Shown here: in pieces, positions 26,586-35,920 of the stretch
Layout: every line of letters begins with the position of its first letter
Numbering within the stretch: position 1 is the stretch's first letter
From: Timaviella obliquedivisa GSE-PSE-MK23-08B
GTDB lineage: Bacteria; Cyanobacteriota; Cyanobacteriia; Elainellales; Elainellaceae
Length of the DNA: 64,000 bases
Direction of reading: 5' to 3'
Assembly: GCA_019358855.1 (NCBI GenBank)
Contig: JAHHII010000002.1
Location: forward strand, 436,690 to 500,689
Notes under the pieces: generated by a model
Seen by the model: the letters and a program-made list of their open reading frames with translations, nothing else
The model's database searches: none
Told to the model about the DNA's origin: nothing
Position numbers and translations under genes: made by a program

Positions 26586-28520
26586 ATGCAACCCCCTATT
26601 GATGCTGGAACCGTTTTACAAAACCGCTATCGAGTCCTGAGTGTGCTGGGGCAAGGCGGCTTTGGTCGTACTTATTTAGCAGAAGATAAGGGTCGCTTTG
26701 ATGAACGGTGTGCGCTAAAAGAATTTATTCCGCCGCAAACCAGCGCTTATGCTCTCAGTAAGTCGCAAGAGTTGTTTCAGCGAGAAGCAGCCATTCTCTA
26801 CCAAATCCAGCACCCGCAAATTCCTCAGTTTCGCGCCACCTTTGAGGAAGAAGAACGACTATTTTTGGTACAAGATTATGTGGAAGGAAAAACCTATCGA
26901 TCGCTGATGCTAGAGCGCAAGGCATTGGGCAAAACCTTTAGCGAACCAGAAGTAATTCAGTTTATTCAGCAGTTGTTGCCAGTGCTGGCTCACATCCACA
27001 GCAAGGGTATTATTCATCGCGATATTGCTACTGATAATGTCATTTTGAGAGAACGCGATCGCCTCCCTGTTCTGATTGACTTTGGTGTTGTCAAAGAAAT
27101 TGCCACCCGCATTCAATCGGTAGAATCGGGCGCTCAGCCAACGACAGTGGGCAAAGTTGGCTACGCTCCTAGCGAACAAATGCAAACGGGGCGGGCATAT
27201 CCTAGCAGCGATTTGTATGCGCTGGCAGTATCGGCAATGGTGCTATTAACCGGGCGAGAGCCGCAAGAGCTTTACGACGATCGCAACCTGACTTGGCAGT
27301 GGCAGCGCTGGGCAACTATTAGTCCGGGGTTCGCCCAAGTGTTGAGCCGGATGTTGAGCTATCGCCCGGGCGATCGCTACCAGTCGGTCAACGAAGTTGC
27401 CCAAGCATTACAGGCACTTAATCCGGCAACAGGCTATGCTCCAGGTGCCACCATGCCGCCTAGTCCGCCCTCTGTCCTTACACCGCAGCCGCCACCTGCC
27501 TCGGAAATGCGAACGATGGCTGTAGGTCGTCCTGCGGAGACAAGGCAAACTGGAATGGATGAGGGTGGGCGATCGCGTGAAATTGCGCGACGACAACCTT
27601 CTCCTGTCATTCCCCGTCAAACTGAAAGCTCAGTATGGGACAATCCTCTAGCCGTCATTTCGATTGGTACAGGCTTGGCAGTCATCACCGGAATTGCATC
27701 TTGGGCAGTCGTTAGTGCAGTACTGTCCTCCCAAAATGATGCTCCGACACCGATCGTTTCAGTCACACCCACACCCACACCGACCGCCACACCCACGCCG
27801 ACCCCGACACCGACAACAATTGAACCTATCAGTCGCCAAATTGACCTGCCACCGACAGGCGAAGCGATCGCAGTAGAGGGCAACTTGAGGGAAAAAGAAT
27901 CCATTAACTATATTATTCCAGCACAGCAAGGGGATACCTTGACAGCATCGCTAGAGGGAGAAGGCGTGTTGATGACAGTCTTTGCGCCCACCCGTGACCC
28001 TGCCAACAATCAAGCCACCCGTGTCCCATCTTGGCAAGGCATTTTGGACTTTACGGGCAACTATGTGATTAGCCTCAGTCCGGTTCAAGGCGTATCGGAG
28101 AGCGTCTTCAAGCTGAACATGAGCTTACTGGCTCCGACTCCAACGCCGACAGCAACGCCAACGCCAACGCCAACTTCCATAGAGACTCTGCCCCCTGATC
28201 CGCCTGAGCGGCAGGTGATCACTCAATCCCTAGACCTCCAAGCGGGGCAGCCATTCGAGTTTTCTGATGAATCGGATCAAACCAAAATTCAACGCTACTT
28301 AATCAACGTCCAGCCGGGGCAAGTGATGAAAGTTGAAGTTAAACAAGGTGAAGTCAAGCTTGATGTTCGTTCACCTAGTGGCGAATTGGTCGATGATGCC
28401 AGAGGCTTGACCAACTGGGAAGGGCAAATTACTGAGGCTGGTAACTATCAAATCGATGTAATCGCTGATCAGCGGGCAAGCTTTACCCTGAGTGTTGGTA
28501 TTGCTGCATTAAATCCATAG
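26586..28520 (+). CDS. Transmembrane Ser/Thr protein kinase with two extracytoplasmic PPC-like domains
   Basis: Kinase domain at residues about 14-280: glycine loop GQGGFGRTYL, ATP-anchoring Lys45 in CALKEF, catalytic loop HRDIATDN (His144, Asp146) and DFG (Asp165). The loop has IAT in place of the usual LKP, so the catalytic-loop lysine is missing, a feature of some cyanobacterial Hanks-type kinases. A Pro-rich linker, one transmembrane helix (about 355-380), and then two beta-rich segments (about 415-515 and 545-640) similar to bacterial pre-peptidase C-terminal domains, each preceded by a Thr-Pro repeat (TPTPTPTATP). A signalling kinase with an outside sensor is likely. Confidence 0.9.
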   Translation: MQPPIDAGTVLQNRYRVLSVLGQGGFGRTYLAEDKGRFDERCALKEFIPPQTSAYALSKSQELFQREAAILYQIQHPQIPQFRATFEEEERLFLVQDYVEGKTYRSLMLERKALGKTFSEPEVIQFIQQLLPVLAHIHSKGIIHRDIATDNVILRERDRLPVLIDFGVVKEIATRIQSVESGAQPTTVGKVGYAPSEQMQTGRAYPSSDLYALAVSAMVLLTGREPQELYDDRNLTWQWQRWATISPGFAQVLSRMLSYRPGDRYQSVNEVAQALQALNPATGYAPGATMPPSPPSVLTPQPPPASEMRTMAVGRPAETRQTGMDEGGRSREIARRQPSPVIPRQTESSVWDNPLAVISIGTGLAVITGIASWAVVSAVLSSQNDAPTPIVSVTPTPTPTATPTPTPTPTTIEPISRQIDLPPTGEAIAVEGNLREKESINYIIPAQQGDTLTASLEGEGVLMTVFAPTRDPANNQATRVPSWQGILDFTGNYVISLSPVQGVSESVFKLNMSLLAPTPTPTATPTPTPTSIETLPPDPPERQVITQSLDLQAGQPFEFSDESDQTKIQRYLINVQPGQVMKVEVKQGEVKLDVRSPSGELVDDARGLTNWEGQITEAGNYQIDVIADQRASFTLSVGIAALNP

Positions 28521-28562
28521 CATTTCCGTCACAATGAAGAAGTCCCCTCACTCTAGGATTCT

Positions 28563-28988
28563 ATGCCCCTACAGAACCGCTCAATGAATTGGGCGATCGC
28601 TCAACTCCCCGGACTTAGCAGCCAAGATCAAGAGCAGCTAGCGGGTTGTGGAATTGAAACGACACAGCAACTTCTGAGAACTACCAAAACCCCTATTGAG
28701 CGGCAAGACCTGGCAGGCAAACTACAAATTCACATTCAGCACGTCAACAAATGGTTTGCTTTGGCTAACCTAGCCCGAATTCCCTCAGTGGGTTGTCAAT
28801 ATTGTGGGCTGCTGCTCCACGCAGGCATCAGCAATCCCTTTCAACTGGCGCAGGTTCCCCCAGCCACCCTGCATCGTCAAATTCTCAGACTTCAAGTCTC
28901 TACGGCACAGCGCCCCGATCTGTGTCCGGGCTTTAATGAAGTGGTGCAATGGATTGAGCAAGCGCGTGAACTAACAACCAGACGTTAA
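28563..28988 (+). CDS. DUF4332 helix-hairpin-helix protein
   Basis: 141 residues. Two helix-hairpin-helix-like repeats: AQLPGLSSQDQEQLAGCGIETTQQLL and ARIPSVGCQYCGLLLHAGISNPFQLA (both quoted only as landmarks LPGLSSQDQEQL and IPSVGCQYCGLLLHAGI). This pattern is DUF4332, common in cyanobacteria. DNA binding is plausible but unproven. It begins 42 bases after the kinase gene on the same strand. Confidence 0.8.
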   Translation: MPLQNRSMNWAIAQLPGLSSQDQEQLAGCGIETTQQLLRTTKTPIERQDLAGKLQIHIQHVNKWFALANLARIPSVGCQYCGLLLHAGISNPFQLAQVPPATLHRQILRLQVSTAQRPDLCPGFNEVVQWIEQARELTTRR

Positions 28989-29007
28989 ATCACGACATTA
29001 ATTAGGG

Positions 29008-29858
<851 letters not shown>

Positions 29859-30584
29859 ATGGCTTCAGGCTTAAAACCCTCAACATTAGAACTACTGAAG
29901 CGCTTCAACCGGACGTTTCCTCAGTTTTATGAGCAATTTGTGAGCAGCGAAATCCAGCTTCAAAATCTGCGGCTCGCCTACCAAATGTACAAAAGCCGCC
30001 AAGCGGTGATTGACCTGAGCCCAGAGGGCACCAAGAGCGCCTTACACTTTGCCTATCGCAATCAGTCGTTTTTACTCAGTGATATTTTTGGCGTGTTGGC
30101 AGCCTACGGATTGACCATTCATAGCCTAAGTCTATATGGGCAAATTTACCCACCTATGCTGGTGTTTGCCAAGCTAGTTGTTTCCAGAGGCGGCAAAGCC
30201 TTGACAGGTAAGACTGCTGAAAACGTTTGTCGAGCAGTCCGAGAGTCGCTGGCAGGACGGTTTGAGGTAGAAGAGATGCTGGCAGTAGAGTTTAACCTGG
30301 ACGCTGGACTGGAGCAGGTTGAAGCAGAATTTTATGTAGACCCAGTATTTCATTTACCCGCACTGCTTATTGAAGCAGATAACCAGCCAGGGCTGTTCTA
30401 CAAGGTCATGTATGCCATTTGGCAGGAAGATTTACTGGTCGTTAATGCTAACCTGCTAGTATGGCGAGGGCGAACGCGCTTGATCCTTTATCTACTCGGT
30501 CCTAATGAAAGCTTAATCCCAGAATATTTAGGGCAAAAGATTGCAGAAGGGATGAAGCAGCGACTCTTAGGACGGCGCTTCTAA
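29859..30584 (+). CDS. Conserved cyanobacterial protein with tandem ACT-like domains
   Basis: 241 residues. Two beta-alpha-beta segments look like ACT domains: about 70-145 (FLLSDIFGVLAAYGLTIHSLSLYG, giving the typical helix after a strand) and about 165-235 (LLIEADNQPGLFYKVMYAIWQEDLLVVNANL, where DNQPGLFYKV is the classic ACT/GlnD entry). ACT domains bind amino acids; no catalytic domain is attached. An amino-acid-sensing or regulatory role is inferred. Confidence 0.72.
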   Translation: MASGLKPSTLELLKRFNRTFPQFYEQFVSSEIQLQNLRLAYQMYKSRQAVIDLSPEGTKSALHFAYRNQSFLLSDIFGVLAAYGLTIHSLSLYGQIYPPMLVFAKLVVSRGGKALTGKTAENVCRAVRESLAGRFEVEEMLAVEFNLDAGLEQVEAEFYVDPVFHLPALLIEADNQPGLFYKVMYAIWQEDLLVVNANLLVWRGRTRLILYLLGPNESLIPEYLGQKIAEGMKQRLLGRRF

Positions 30585-30586
30585 CC

Positions 30587-31219
30587 TTAAAGGGCTTCTA
30601 GTTCTGTGGGAATGCCTAGAACAGGACATGGGAATCGGGGCGTGAGTTGCTGAATTAAGGGATGGCGATCGGAGCTACAGCCGACAAAGAGAATATCAGC
30701 AGATTCTGCTTCAACAATGCGGCATAGCTCAGTGGCAACATCACCAAAACAGAGGTGCGCTTCGAGAGAGCCGCGCCATTGTTCGCCCAAGCTCCGGGCT
30801 TGCCAAAGAATGCGATCGCCCTCTTCTAAAAGTTTATTGAGCGACACTGCTGGTGTAACTTCTCGGACTCCGGTGGCGTTGACAACGGGACGGGTTAGAG
30901 TTGCTGTCCCTGCGCCAGAACTTCTAGAAGGCAACCCTAAAGAAATTTCTTGATTCAACACATAAACAACATGAACCATGACCTGTGTGCGACTTGCTAG
31001 GCGAGTTTGATGCGCCATCCAAAGAGCAAAGTCTAAAGCAGTGCGACTATTAGGAGAATCGTTATAGCCAATGACAATGGTGGTGCCTTTCGACTTTGGG
31101 GTAGGAACAGACGGAGCGCTCAGAAGTAGCGGTTCGCCAGAAACTAAGAGCATTTGTTCGCTCAAGTTTTCTACTTGAAGAGCAGTTTGTAGACGCATCA
31201 GCATTGACTTAACTTTCAT
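30587..31219 (-). CDS. Universal stress protein A family
   Basis: 210 residues from the ATG at 31219, which follows GGAG by six bases; an in-frame start at 31252 lacks such a site. The UspA core shows VIGYNDSPNSRTALDFALWMA at about residues 52-72 and a C-terminal ADILFVGCSSDRHPLIQQLTP. The ATP-binding GxxGxxxxS loop is weak here (GCSSDRHP), so nucleotide binding is uncertain. A c-di-AMP riboswitch lies in the 5' leader, which connects it with osmotic or K+ stress. Confidence 0.82.
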   Translation of the reverse strand: MKVKSMLMRLQTALQVENLSEQMLLVSGEPLLLSAPSVPTPKSKGTTIVIGYNDSPNSRTALDFALWMAHQTRLASRTQVMVHVVYVLNQEISLGLPSRSSGAGTATLTRPVVNATGVREVTPAVSLNKLLEEGDRILWQARSLGEQWRGSLEAHLCFGDVATELCRIVEAESADILFVGCSSDRHPLIQQLTPRFPCPVLGIPTELEAL

Positions 31220-31354
31220 AGAGTCTCCTGTAAATCTGCGAAACGAGCACACCAGACGACAACAGCTTGATAGGCTGCATCAAAAGTCGTCCTTGAAACA
31301 GATTCGAGGACACTGAGTCAGAAGCAAATGCTGAATCTTCAGTCTCCCCTCAAT

Positions 31355-31479
31355 GCCGACGGAGTTAGCTGACGGGCTAGGGCTGAGAGGTGCCCTTCTA
31401 GGTTAGATTCGCCCCACTACAAGGATGGTTCCTCCGTTCCTGCTTTATCTCCGTAACTGATAAAGCGAGGGATTAGGCT
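31355..31479 (-). promoter_or_regulatory. c-di-AMP riboswitch (ydaO-yuaA class) in the leader of the universal stress gene
   Basis: Read on the minus strand, the RNA carries the ordered conserved elements of the ydaO aptamer: GCCTAATC starting at 31479 (5' side of P1), the purine-rich GGAGGAACC, GGGGCGAATC at 31415-31406, and CCGTCAGCTAACTCCGTC at 31375-31358 followed by GGC, which closes P1 with GCC. The CCGTCAGCTAAC...CGT block is the most diagnostic sequence of the class. It ends 135 bases before the start codon at 31219. I see no clear terminator in the expression platform, so the mode of control is open. Confidence 0.85.
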
Positions 31480-31522
31480 GACTCAATAGGCACACGAGCA
31501 GTAAATGCCTATTGGCGAGTCA
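31479..31522 (-). other. Strong hairpin immediately 5' of the riboswitch aptamer
   Basis: TGACTC/GAGTCA (31479-31484 with 31517-31522) stacked on AATAGGCA/TGCCTATT (31485-31492 with 31506-31513), a 14-bp stem with a 3-base bulge. It lies at the 5' side of the aptamer RNA and may stabilise the leader or mark the transcript end. Confidence 0.6.
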
Positions 31523-32031
31523 CATTCAAGCTAACATTCTCTTGAGATCCCGTCAATTTTTATTTTAAGCTCAATTCTTGAGCTTCTCCACGGCTCCCCA
31601 CTGGCTAAAACTCTAGTATTTAACTTTATTCTCCAAAAGATTAAGCTGGATAGCATTGCACAGGTTCTTGATTAGGGCACGCGAGTCAGAAACCAGCATC
31701 AGGGCAGCTTTTATGGGTATCCTTCACCTTTCTGCTCCAGTCGTAATCTATTTCAAATGGAAGTCGATCGCCCCTTGTTCACGGCAAGTTGGAACAATCA
31801 GACAAGGATAATTCTGTTTTGGAGACGGGTAGACAAGCTTCAGCAGCTTCACCCGCTGTCATTCAATCCATCGTTCGAGCAATCTACCGTTCGAGTAATC
31901 TACTGAGAAACCGGGCAATCTACCGTTCGAGCAATCTACTGAGAAATCGGGCAATCTAACAGGGTTCTATCTGCGCAAAATGTTGTATAACTTGTGTCCA
32001 ATACACCTGTATCGCCCTTGTATCGCCATCT
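31523..32031. other. Intergenic spacer with tandem repeats
   Basis: No gene in about 500 bp between the stress-protein leader and the next rightward gene. AT-rich part at 31540-31680 is the probable promoter area of the riboswitch transcript. Tandem repeats occupy 31871-31958. Confidence 0.5.
31871..31958. repeat. Two full 36-bp tandem repeats plus a 16-bp partial
   Basis: Units at 31887-31922 and 31923-31958 differ at only two positions; a partial unit (CGTTCGAGCAATCTA) precedes them at 31872-31886. Each unit itself contains two related halves ending in GCAATCTA or GTAATCTA. Looks like slippage or a binding array; too few units and no spacers for CRISPR. Confidence 0.85.
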
Positions 32032-32439
32032 ATGAAGCAATCTGACCCGATTGAAAGTGAAGAGCTAGACCGCTTGCAGATATTGATCTATCTAATCCCA
32101 GTGCTAGGATTTTTCCCTGCCCTTTGGACGCTTTATAGGCAGGCAGAAGGGCGCGCTGCTACGCAGATACCGCAAGGGTCGCTGACAGGTCACTCTGAAA
32201 AAACACGCCGGAACGCTAGTCGATTAGCTGTTACTTTAGCGACAGGCTGGATTGTGGGCTACACCCTGTTGGGATCTGGGGCACAGGCTGTGGACTCGCT
32301 AACGTTGCCGTTACTGATTACTTCTAGTCTGCTGACTTCGGGATATTTTTTAGTTAACATCTGGCTGATGGTGCGCCTTTGGCAAGGTCAACCGATTCGG
32401 CTACCGGGAATTAGTCGATTAAGCGATCGCATTCCCTAA
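32032..32439 (+). CDS. Small membrane protein of unknown function
   Basis: 135 residues with three hydrophobic segments: LIYLIPVLGFFPALWTLY (about 17-34), LAVTLATGWIVGYTLLG (about 66-82) and LLITSSLLTSGYFLVNIWLMV (about 93-113). No catalytic motif. It lies 61 bases upstream of an LCP-family gene on the same strand, so a function in cell-envelope polymer attachment is a reasonable guess. Confidence 0.7.
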   Translation: MKQSDPIESEELDRLQILIYLIPVLGFFPALWTLYRQAEGRAATQIPQGSLTGHSEKTRRNASRLAVTLATGWIVGYTLLGSGAQAVDSLTLPLLITSSLLTSGYFLVNIWLMVRLWQGQPIRLPGISRLSDRIP

Positions 32440-32500
32440 TCATCTGACTCTGATTCAGACTTTTAACGAGTCGTTGGGTCGTCCCTACATTTTTTAGTCT

Positions 32501-34069
32501 GTGAGGCTGTTTGTGTCTATTTTCAATCCTTCTAATTTTTCTGCTGAGCTTTCTCCTGAGAAAATACCTAAGAAGTGGCTATGGCTTACTTTAGGGCTGA
32601 TTGGGGTGGCAGTTGTGTCAGCTTCGGCAGGAGCTTTATTAGCCGTGAGCATTTCCAGTACGCCGCTCATGCAAACAAAATTGAGTCGAGAGGAGGCTAA
32701 AGCTTTTAACCCTGACAAGGCGGTTTCTTCGGACAAAAATCTTCCCTTGCCGACGCTAACTCGCCCAGTCAATATAATGGTTTTAGGGGTCAAGGTGTTG
32801 ACTACTGATCTAGAAAATCCGCCTGCTAACAGTGAGAACTTAGGATATCAGGCGTTGGTTAATTCCCTAGATGGCTTATCTGACACGATGTTGATGGTTC
32901 GCTTCGACCCAGAGCAACGGAAGCTAGTCGTCTTGTCAATTCCTCGAGATACGCGAACTTGGGTGCAGGGCATTGGGCTGACGAAGCTCAATGAAGCCAA
33001 TTATGAGGGCGGCCCTGCTTTGGCAGCAAAAGCAACCAGCGAGTTGTTGGCAAACACGACTATCGATCGCTACATCCGCATTAACGTTCAAGGTGTAGAA
33101 AAGTTGGTGGATGCCTTGGGCGGCGTGAAGTTGTACGTGCCCCAAGCGATGCGCTACCAGGATGACAGCCAGCATCTTTACATTAATTTGAAGCAGGGTG
33201 AACAGCAGCTTAATGGCGCTCAGGCGCTTCAGTTTTTACGGTTTCGCTATGACAACTTAGGAGATATTGGGCGGGTGCAGCGGCAGCAGATGTTGATGCG
33301 CGCCCTGATGGAGCAGGCATTGAACCCAGCGACTTTGGCAAGATTGCCTCAAATTTTGTCGGTGATTCAAGCCAATATTGATACAAATTTAAGCGTAGAA
33401 GAGTTGGTGGCGCTGGTTGGCTTTGCTGGGCAGCGCGATCGCCCCAAAGCCCAAATGCTAATGGTTCCGGGCGAATTTAGTACCCCTGACCAATTCGAGG
33501 CTAGCTACTGGCTACCCAACCAGGGCAGGCTTGATGCCATGGTGACGCAATATTTTAGCAGTCAGCCCCTAGCGTCTTCGAGCAACGTCCCTCTGCCCCA
33601 GAGCTTAAAATCTGAGGTAGAGTCTTTAGCAAATATCCAGGTGGCGATTCAAGACAGCACAGGCAAGCTGGATACGGCACAACTGCTGAAGACATTGAGT
33701 GCTGCTGGCTACGGCGGTAGCTTCGTGGATAATCCTTGGAACCAGCCCTTAGAGCTAACGCGAATCATTGCCCAGCAGGGAGATGGAGAAGCTGCTGAAG
33801 CCATCCAGAGAGTGTTGGGATTTGGTGAAGTGCAGATTGAGAGTACGGGAAATTTGGAGTCTAATATTACGATTCGGATCGGGAAGGATGCACTAGAGCA
33901 TAAAGCCATAGCGGCTCCCAGATCTAATCCTAGCCCTAGCCCAACTCCGGCTCCTAGCTCTACTTCAATTCCTGGCTCTACTTTGACTCCTAACTCCAGC
34001 CCGGCTCCTCCTCCTAGCCCTGAATCAGAGCCAGCTACTCCAACCCCAGTTCCCGCTTCAGTAAACTGA
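32501..34069 (+). CDS. LytR-CpsA-Psr (LCP) family cell-wall polymer ligase
   Basis: One transmembrane helix (about 27-50) then an LCP domain (about 85-300): DTMLMVRFDPEQRKLVVLSIPRDTRTWVQGIG (landmarks DTMLMVRFDP and SIPRDTR), INVQGVEKLVDALGGVKLYVP and FLRFRYDNLGDIGRVQRQQ, with the conserved Arg/Asp residues that bind polyprenyl pyrophosphate. A LytR_C domain (about 375-460) and a Pro/Ser/Thr-rich tail of about 50 residues follow. These enzymes attach polysaccharide to peptidoglycan. Start is GTG 32501 (another GTG at 32513). Its 3' end overlaps the convergent GntR gene by 35 bases. Confidence 0.9.
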   Translation: MRLFVSIFNPSNFSAELSPEKIPKKWLWLTLGLIGVAVVSASAGALLAVSISSTPLMQTKLSREEAKAFNPDKAVSSDKNLPLPTLTRPVNIMVLGVKVLTTDLENPPANSENLGYQALVNSLDGLSDTMLMVRFDPEQRKLVVLSIPRDTRTWVQGIGLTKLNEANYEGGPALAAKATSELLANTTIDRYIRINVQGVEKLVDALGGVKLYVPQAMRYQDDSQHLYINLKQGEQQLNGAQALQFLRFRYDNLGDIGRVQRQQMLMRALMEQALNPATLARLPQILSVIQANIDTNLSVEELVALVGFAGQRDRPKAQMLMVPGEFSTPDQFEASYWLPNQGRLDAMVTQYFSSQPLASSSNVPLPQSLKSEVESLANIQVAIQDSTGKLDTAQLLKTLSAAGYGGSFVDNPWNQPLELTRIIAQQGDGEAAEAIQRVLGFGEVQIESTGNLESNITIRIGKDALEHKAIAAPRSNPSPSPTPAPSSTSIPGSTLTPNSSPAPPPSPESEPATPTPVPASVN

Positions 34070-35024
34070 TGGATTTTTCGCCAATATAGTTTTCGCAACA
34101 GATGAGTTGGGGCGATCGAATCAGGTCTTCTCTGGCATCGGCGATCGCTTGTTTGACAGCAACTTGGCTAGGTAAGTCAAAACAGAAGATGGTCTGCGAA
34201 CTGCGCACCATAGCGTTAAGACGTTGCGTATCCTTCGGCTGGGTGGTCATAATAAGTAGCTCGTCACCCCGAAGGCTGTGGACAATGACTTCTGAGGCTC
34301 GGAGAATGCCAGAGCTAAGGCTGACCAAACCGAGACGACTATCTTTGGTGAGTTTGAAGAGCTTTTGAATTTCTTGACCATAGTCGTAAATATCGACGGG
34401 GATGACGCGCACAGACTTGGGAGAAGCGATCGCTTCTGCTTCTCCAATGAAATAGCGACTGGTCACGACCGTTCCCGATCGGGTTTGATTTAGCACTTCT
34501 TTTAATTCTTCCATCGGCACAAGCTGCACCGGAATCTGAAGCGCCAATTCTAGCTCCTGCACCATCAGTTCACCTGCCCCAATGTCTTGCCGGGGAGCCG
34601 TGACCAAGACACGAGCACTACACCGCAGCCGCCAGTCGATTTCTACGAGGAATAATTCTCTCGCTTGAGTCAGGGAGCAGCCTTGGGCTAATAGCTCATC
34701 TAGACTGGTTTGGACTAGACGATGCGCTTCTGGATATTTATCGACAATGGGCGATCGGGTTCTGGAACTGCCGCCCTCGTCGCCCTGCGCCCGAACGTAG
34801 ATACCGGAGCCTGCCTGGGCATCCACAATGCCGTCGTCTTCTAGCTGACGATAAACTTTGCTGATGGTGTTGCGGTGCAGCCCAGTTTGCATTGCCAATT
34901 GGCGGGTGCTAGGAAGACGATGCCCAGGTGGAAATTGGCGAGAGGCGATCGCAAAGCGAATTTGGTTATAAAGCTGACTAGATGCGGGAATTTCGCTATC
35001 TGGCTGAATATGGAACTGAACCAT
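34035..35024 (-). CDS. GntR-family transcriptional regulator
   Basis: Residues 1-75 form a GntR winged helix: SQLYNQIRFAIASRQFPPGHRLPSTRQLA, then LHRNTISKVYRQLEDDGIV (landmarks PPGHRLPSTRQLA and NTISKVYRQL). The remaining 250 residues resemble the YtrA/LacI-like or CntR-type effector region found in cyanobacterial GntR proteins; the ligand is unknown. It is divergent from the dienelactone hydrolase gene (116 bp between start codons), so it may control that gene and the biosynthetic genes behind it. Confidence 0.85.
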   Translation of the reverse strand: MVQFHIQPDSEIPASSQLYNQIRFAIASRQFPPGHRLPSTRQLAMQTGLHRNTISKVYRQLEDDGIVDAQAGSGIYVRAQGDEGGSSRTRSPIVDKYPEAHRLVQTSLDELLAQGCSLTQARELFLVEIDWRLRCSARVLVTAPRQDIGAGELMVQELELALQIPVQLVPMEELKEVLNQTRSGTVVTSRYFIGEAEAIASPKSVRVIPVDIYDYGQEIQKLFKLTKDSRLGLVSLSSGILRASEVIVHSLRGDELLIMTTQPKDTQRLNAMVRSSQTIFCFDLPSQVAVKQAIADAREDLIRSPQLICCENYIGEKSISLLKRELGLE

Positions 35025-35139
35025 TTTAAGTTCTCCGAAATCCCCTTGATGGGGGCTTAAGCATAATCTTCCGCTGGGATTATACGGAATCTCAACAATT
35101 TATGTTCTAGTGTAATTGCGAGTTTCTCAATCATGACCT

Positions 35140-35886
35140 ATGGCAACCCAAAATTTTCACGCTAGACCTGTCAAAGTGATGAATCAAGACTTGGAAATTG
35201 ATGCCTACCTAGCAGAACCCAACGGTGAGGGGAGATTTCCAGCCGTTGTCGTGATTCAGGAGATTTTTGGAGTGAATGCTCATATTCGGGACGTGACGGG
35301 GCGGTTTGCCCAATTAGGTTATGTAGCGATCGCCCCTGCCCTTTACCAACGCCTGGCTCCAGGATTTGAAAGTGGCTATACCTCTGAAGAGATAGCCCAA
35401 GGACGGCGCTACAAGGATCAAACTCAGGCGACAGAGCTATTAGGAGACGTGAGTGGGGCGATCGCCTACTTGCAGGGGTTGCCCAATGTGAACGCAGAGG
35501 CGATCGGCTGTATTGGCTTTTGCTTTGGGGGGCATGTGGCGTACCTAGCGGCAACACTGCCTGCTGTAAAAGCCACCGCCTCTTTTTATGGGGCTGGGAT
35601 CGCTACGGGAACTCCAGGGGGCGGCGAACCGACTATCGCTCGAACGGCAGAAATTAGCGGCACACTGTACGCTTTCTTTGGTAGAGAAGATGACAGCATT
35701 CCGGCTCAACAGGTCAATGAAATTGAGGCAGCGTTGGAGAAGCACCAAGTGTCCCACCAAATCTTTCAGTATGCCGGGGCGGGTCATGGGTTCTTTTGCG
35801 ATCGCCGAGGTAGCTATAATCCAGAGGCAGCAGCAGATGCTTGGGAACAGGTGAAAGCACTCTTCGCAAAAACATTGGCGAGTTAA
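35140..35886 (+). CDS. Dienelactone hydrolase family protein
   Basis: Alpha/beta hydrolase of 248 residues. Nucleophile elbow GFCFGG with Cys128 as nucleophile, Asp in FGREDDSIP (about 185) and His in GAGHGFFCD (about 220) make the Cys-Asp-His triad of carboxymethylenebutenolidases. Substrates of cyanobacterial members are unknown; it may cleave an ester or lactone. It is 34 bases upstream of the P450 gene on the same strand, and divergent from a GntR regulator. Confidence 0.88.
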   Translation: MATQNFHARPVKVMNQDLEIDAYLAEPNGEGRFPAVVVIQEIFGVNAHIRDVTGRFAQLGYVAIAPALYQRLAPGFESGYTSEEIAQGRRYKDQTQATELLGDVSGAIAYLQGLPNVNAEAIGCIGFCFGGHVAYLAATLPAVKATASFYGAGIATGTPGGGEPTIARTAEISGTLYAFFGREDDSIPAQQVNEIEAALEKHQVSHQIFQYAGAGHGFFCDRRGSYNPEAAADAWEQVKALFAKTLAS

Positions 35887-35920
35887 ATCTGTGGGTTAAG
35901 GCAAATCTAGGGGTACGGAT

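Noticed and set aside
31871-31958. CRISPR array
   Set aside because: Units are directly adjacent with no spacers, and no cas genes are in the window.
34035-34098. Val/Gly-rich reverse-strand frame over the LCP tail (33709-34098) and a similar one in the kinase (27617-27904)
   Set aside because: Composition is the mirror of Pro/Ser/Thr repeats in real genes on the other strand.
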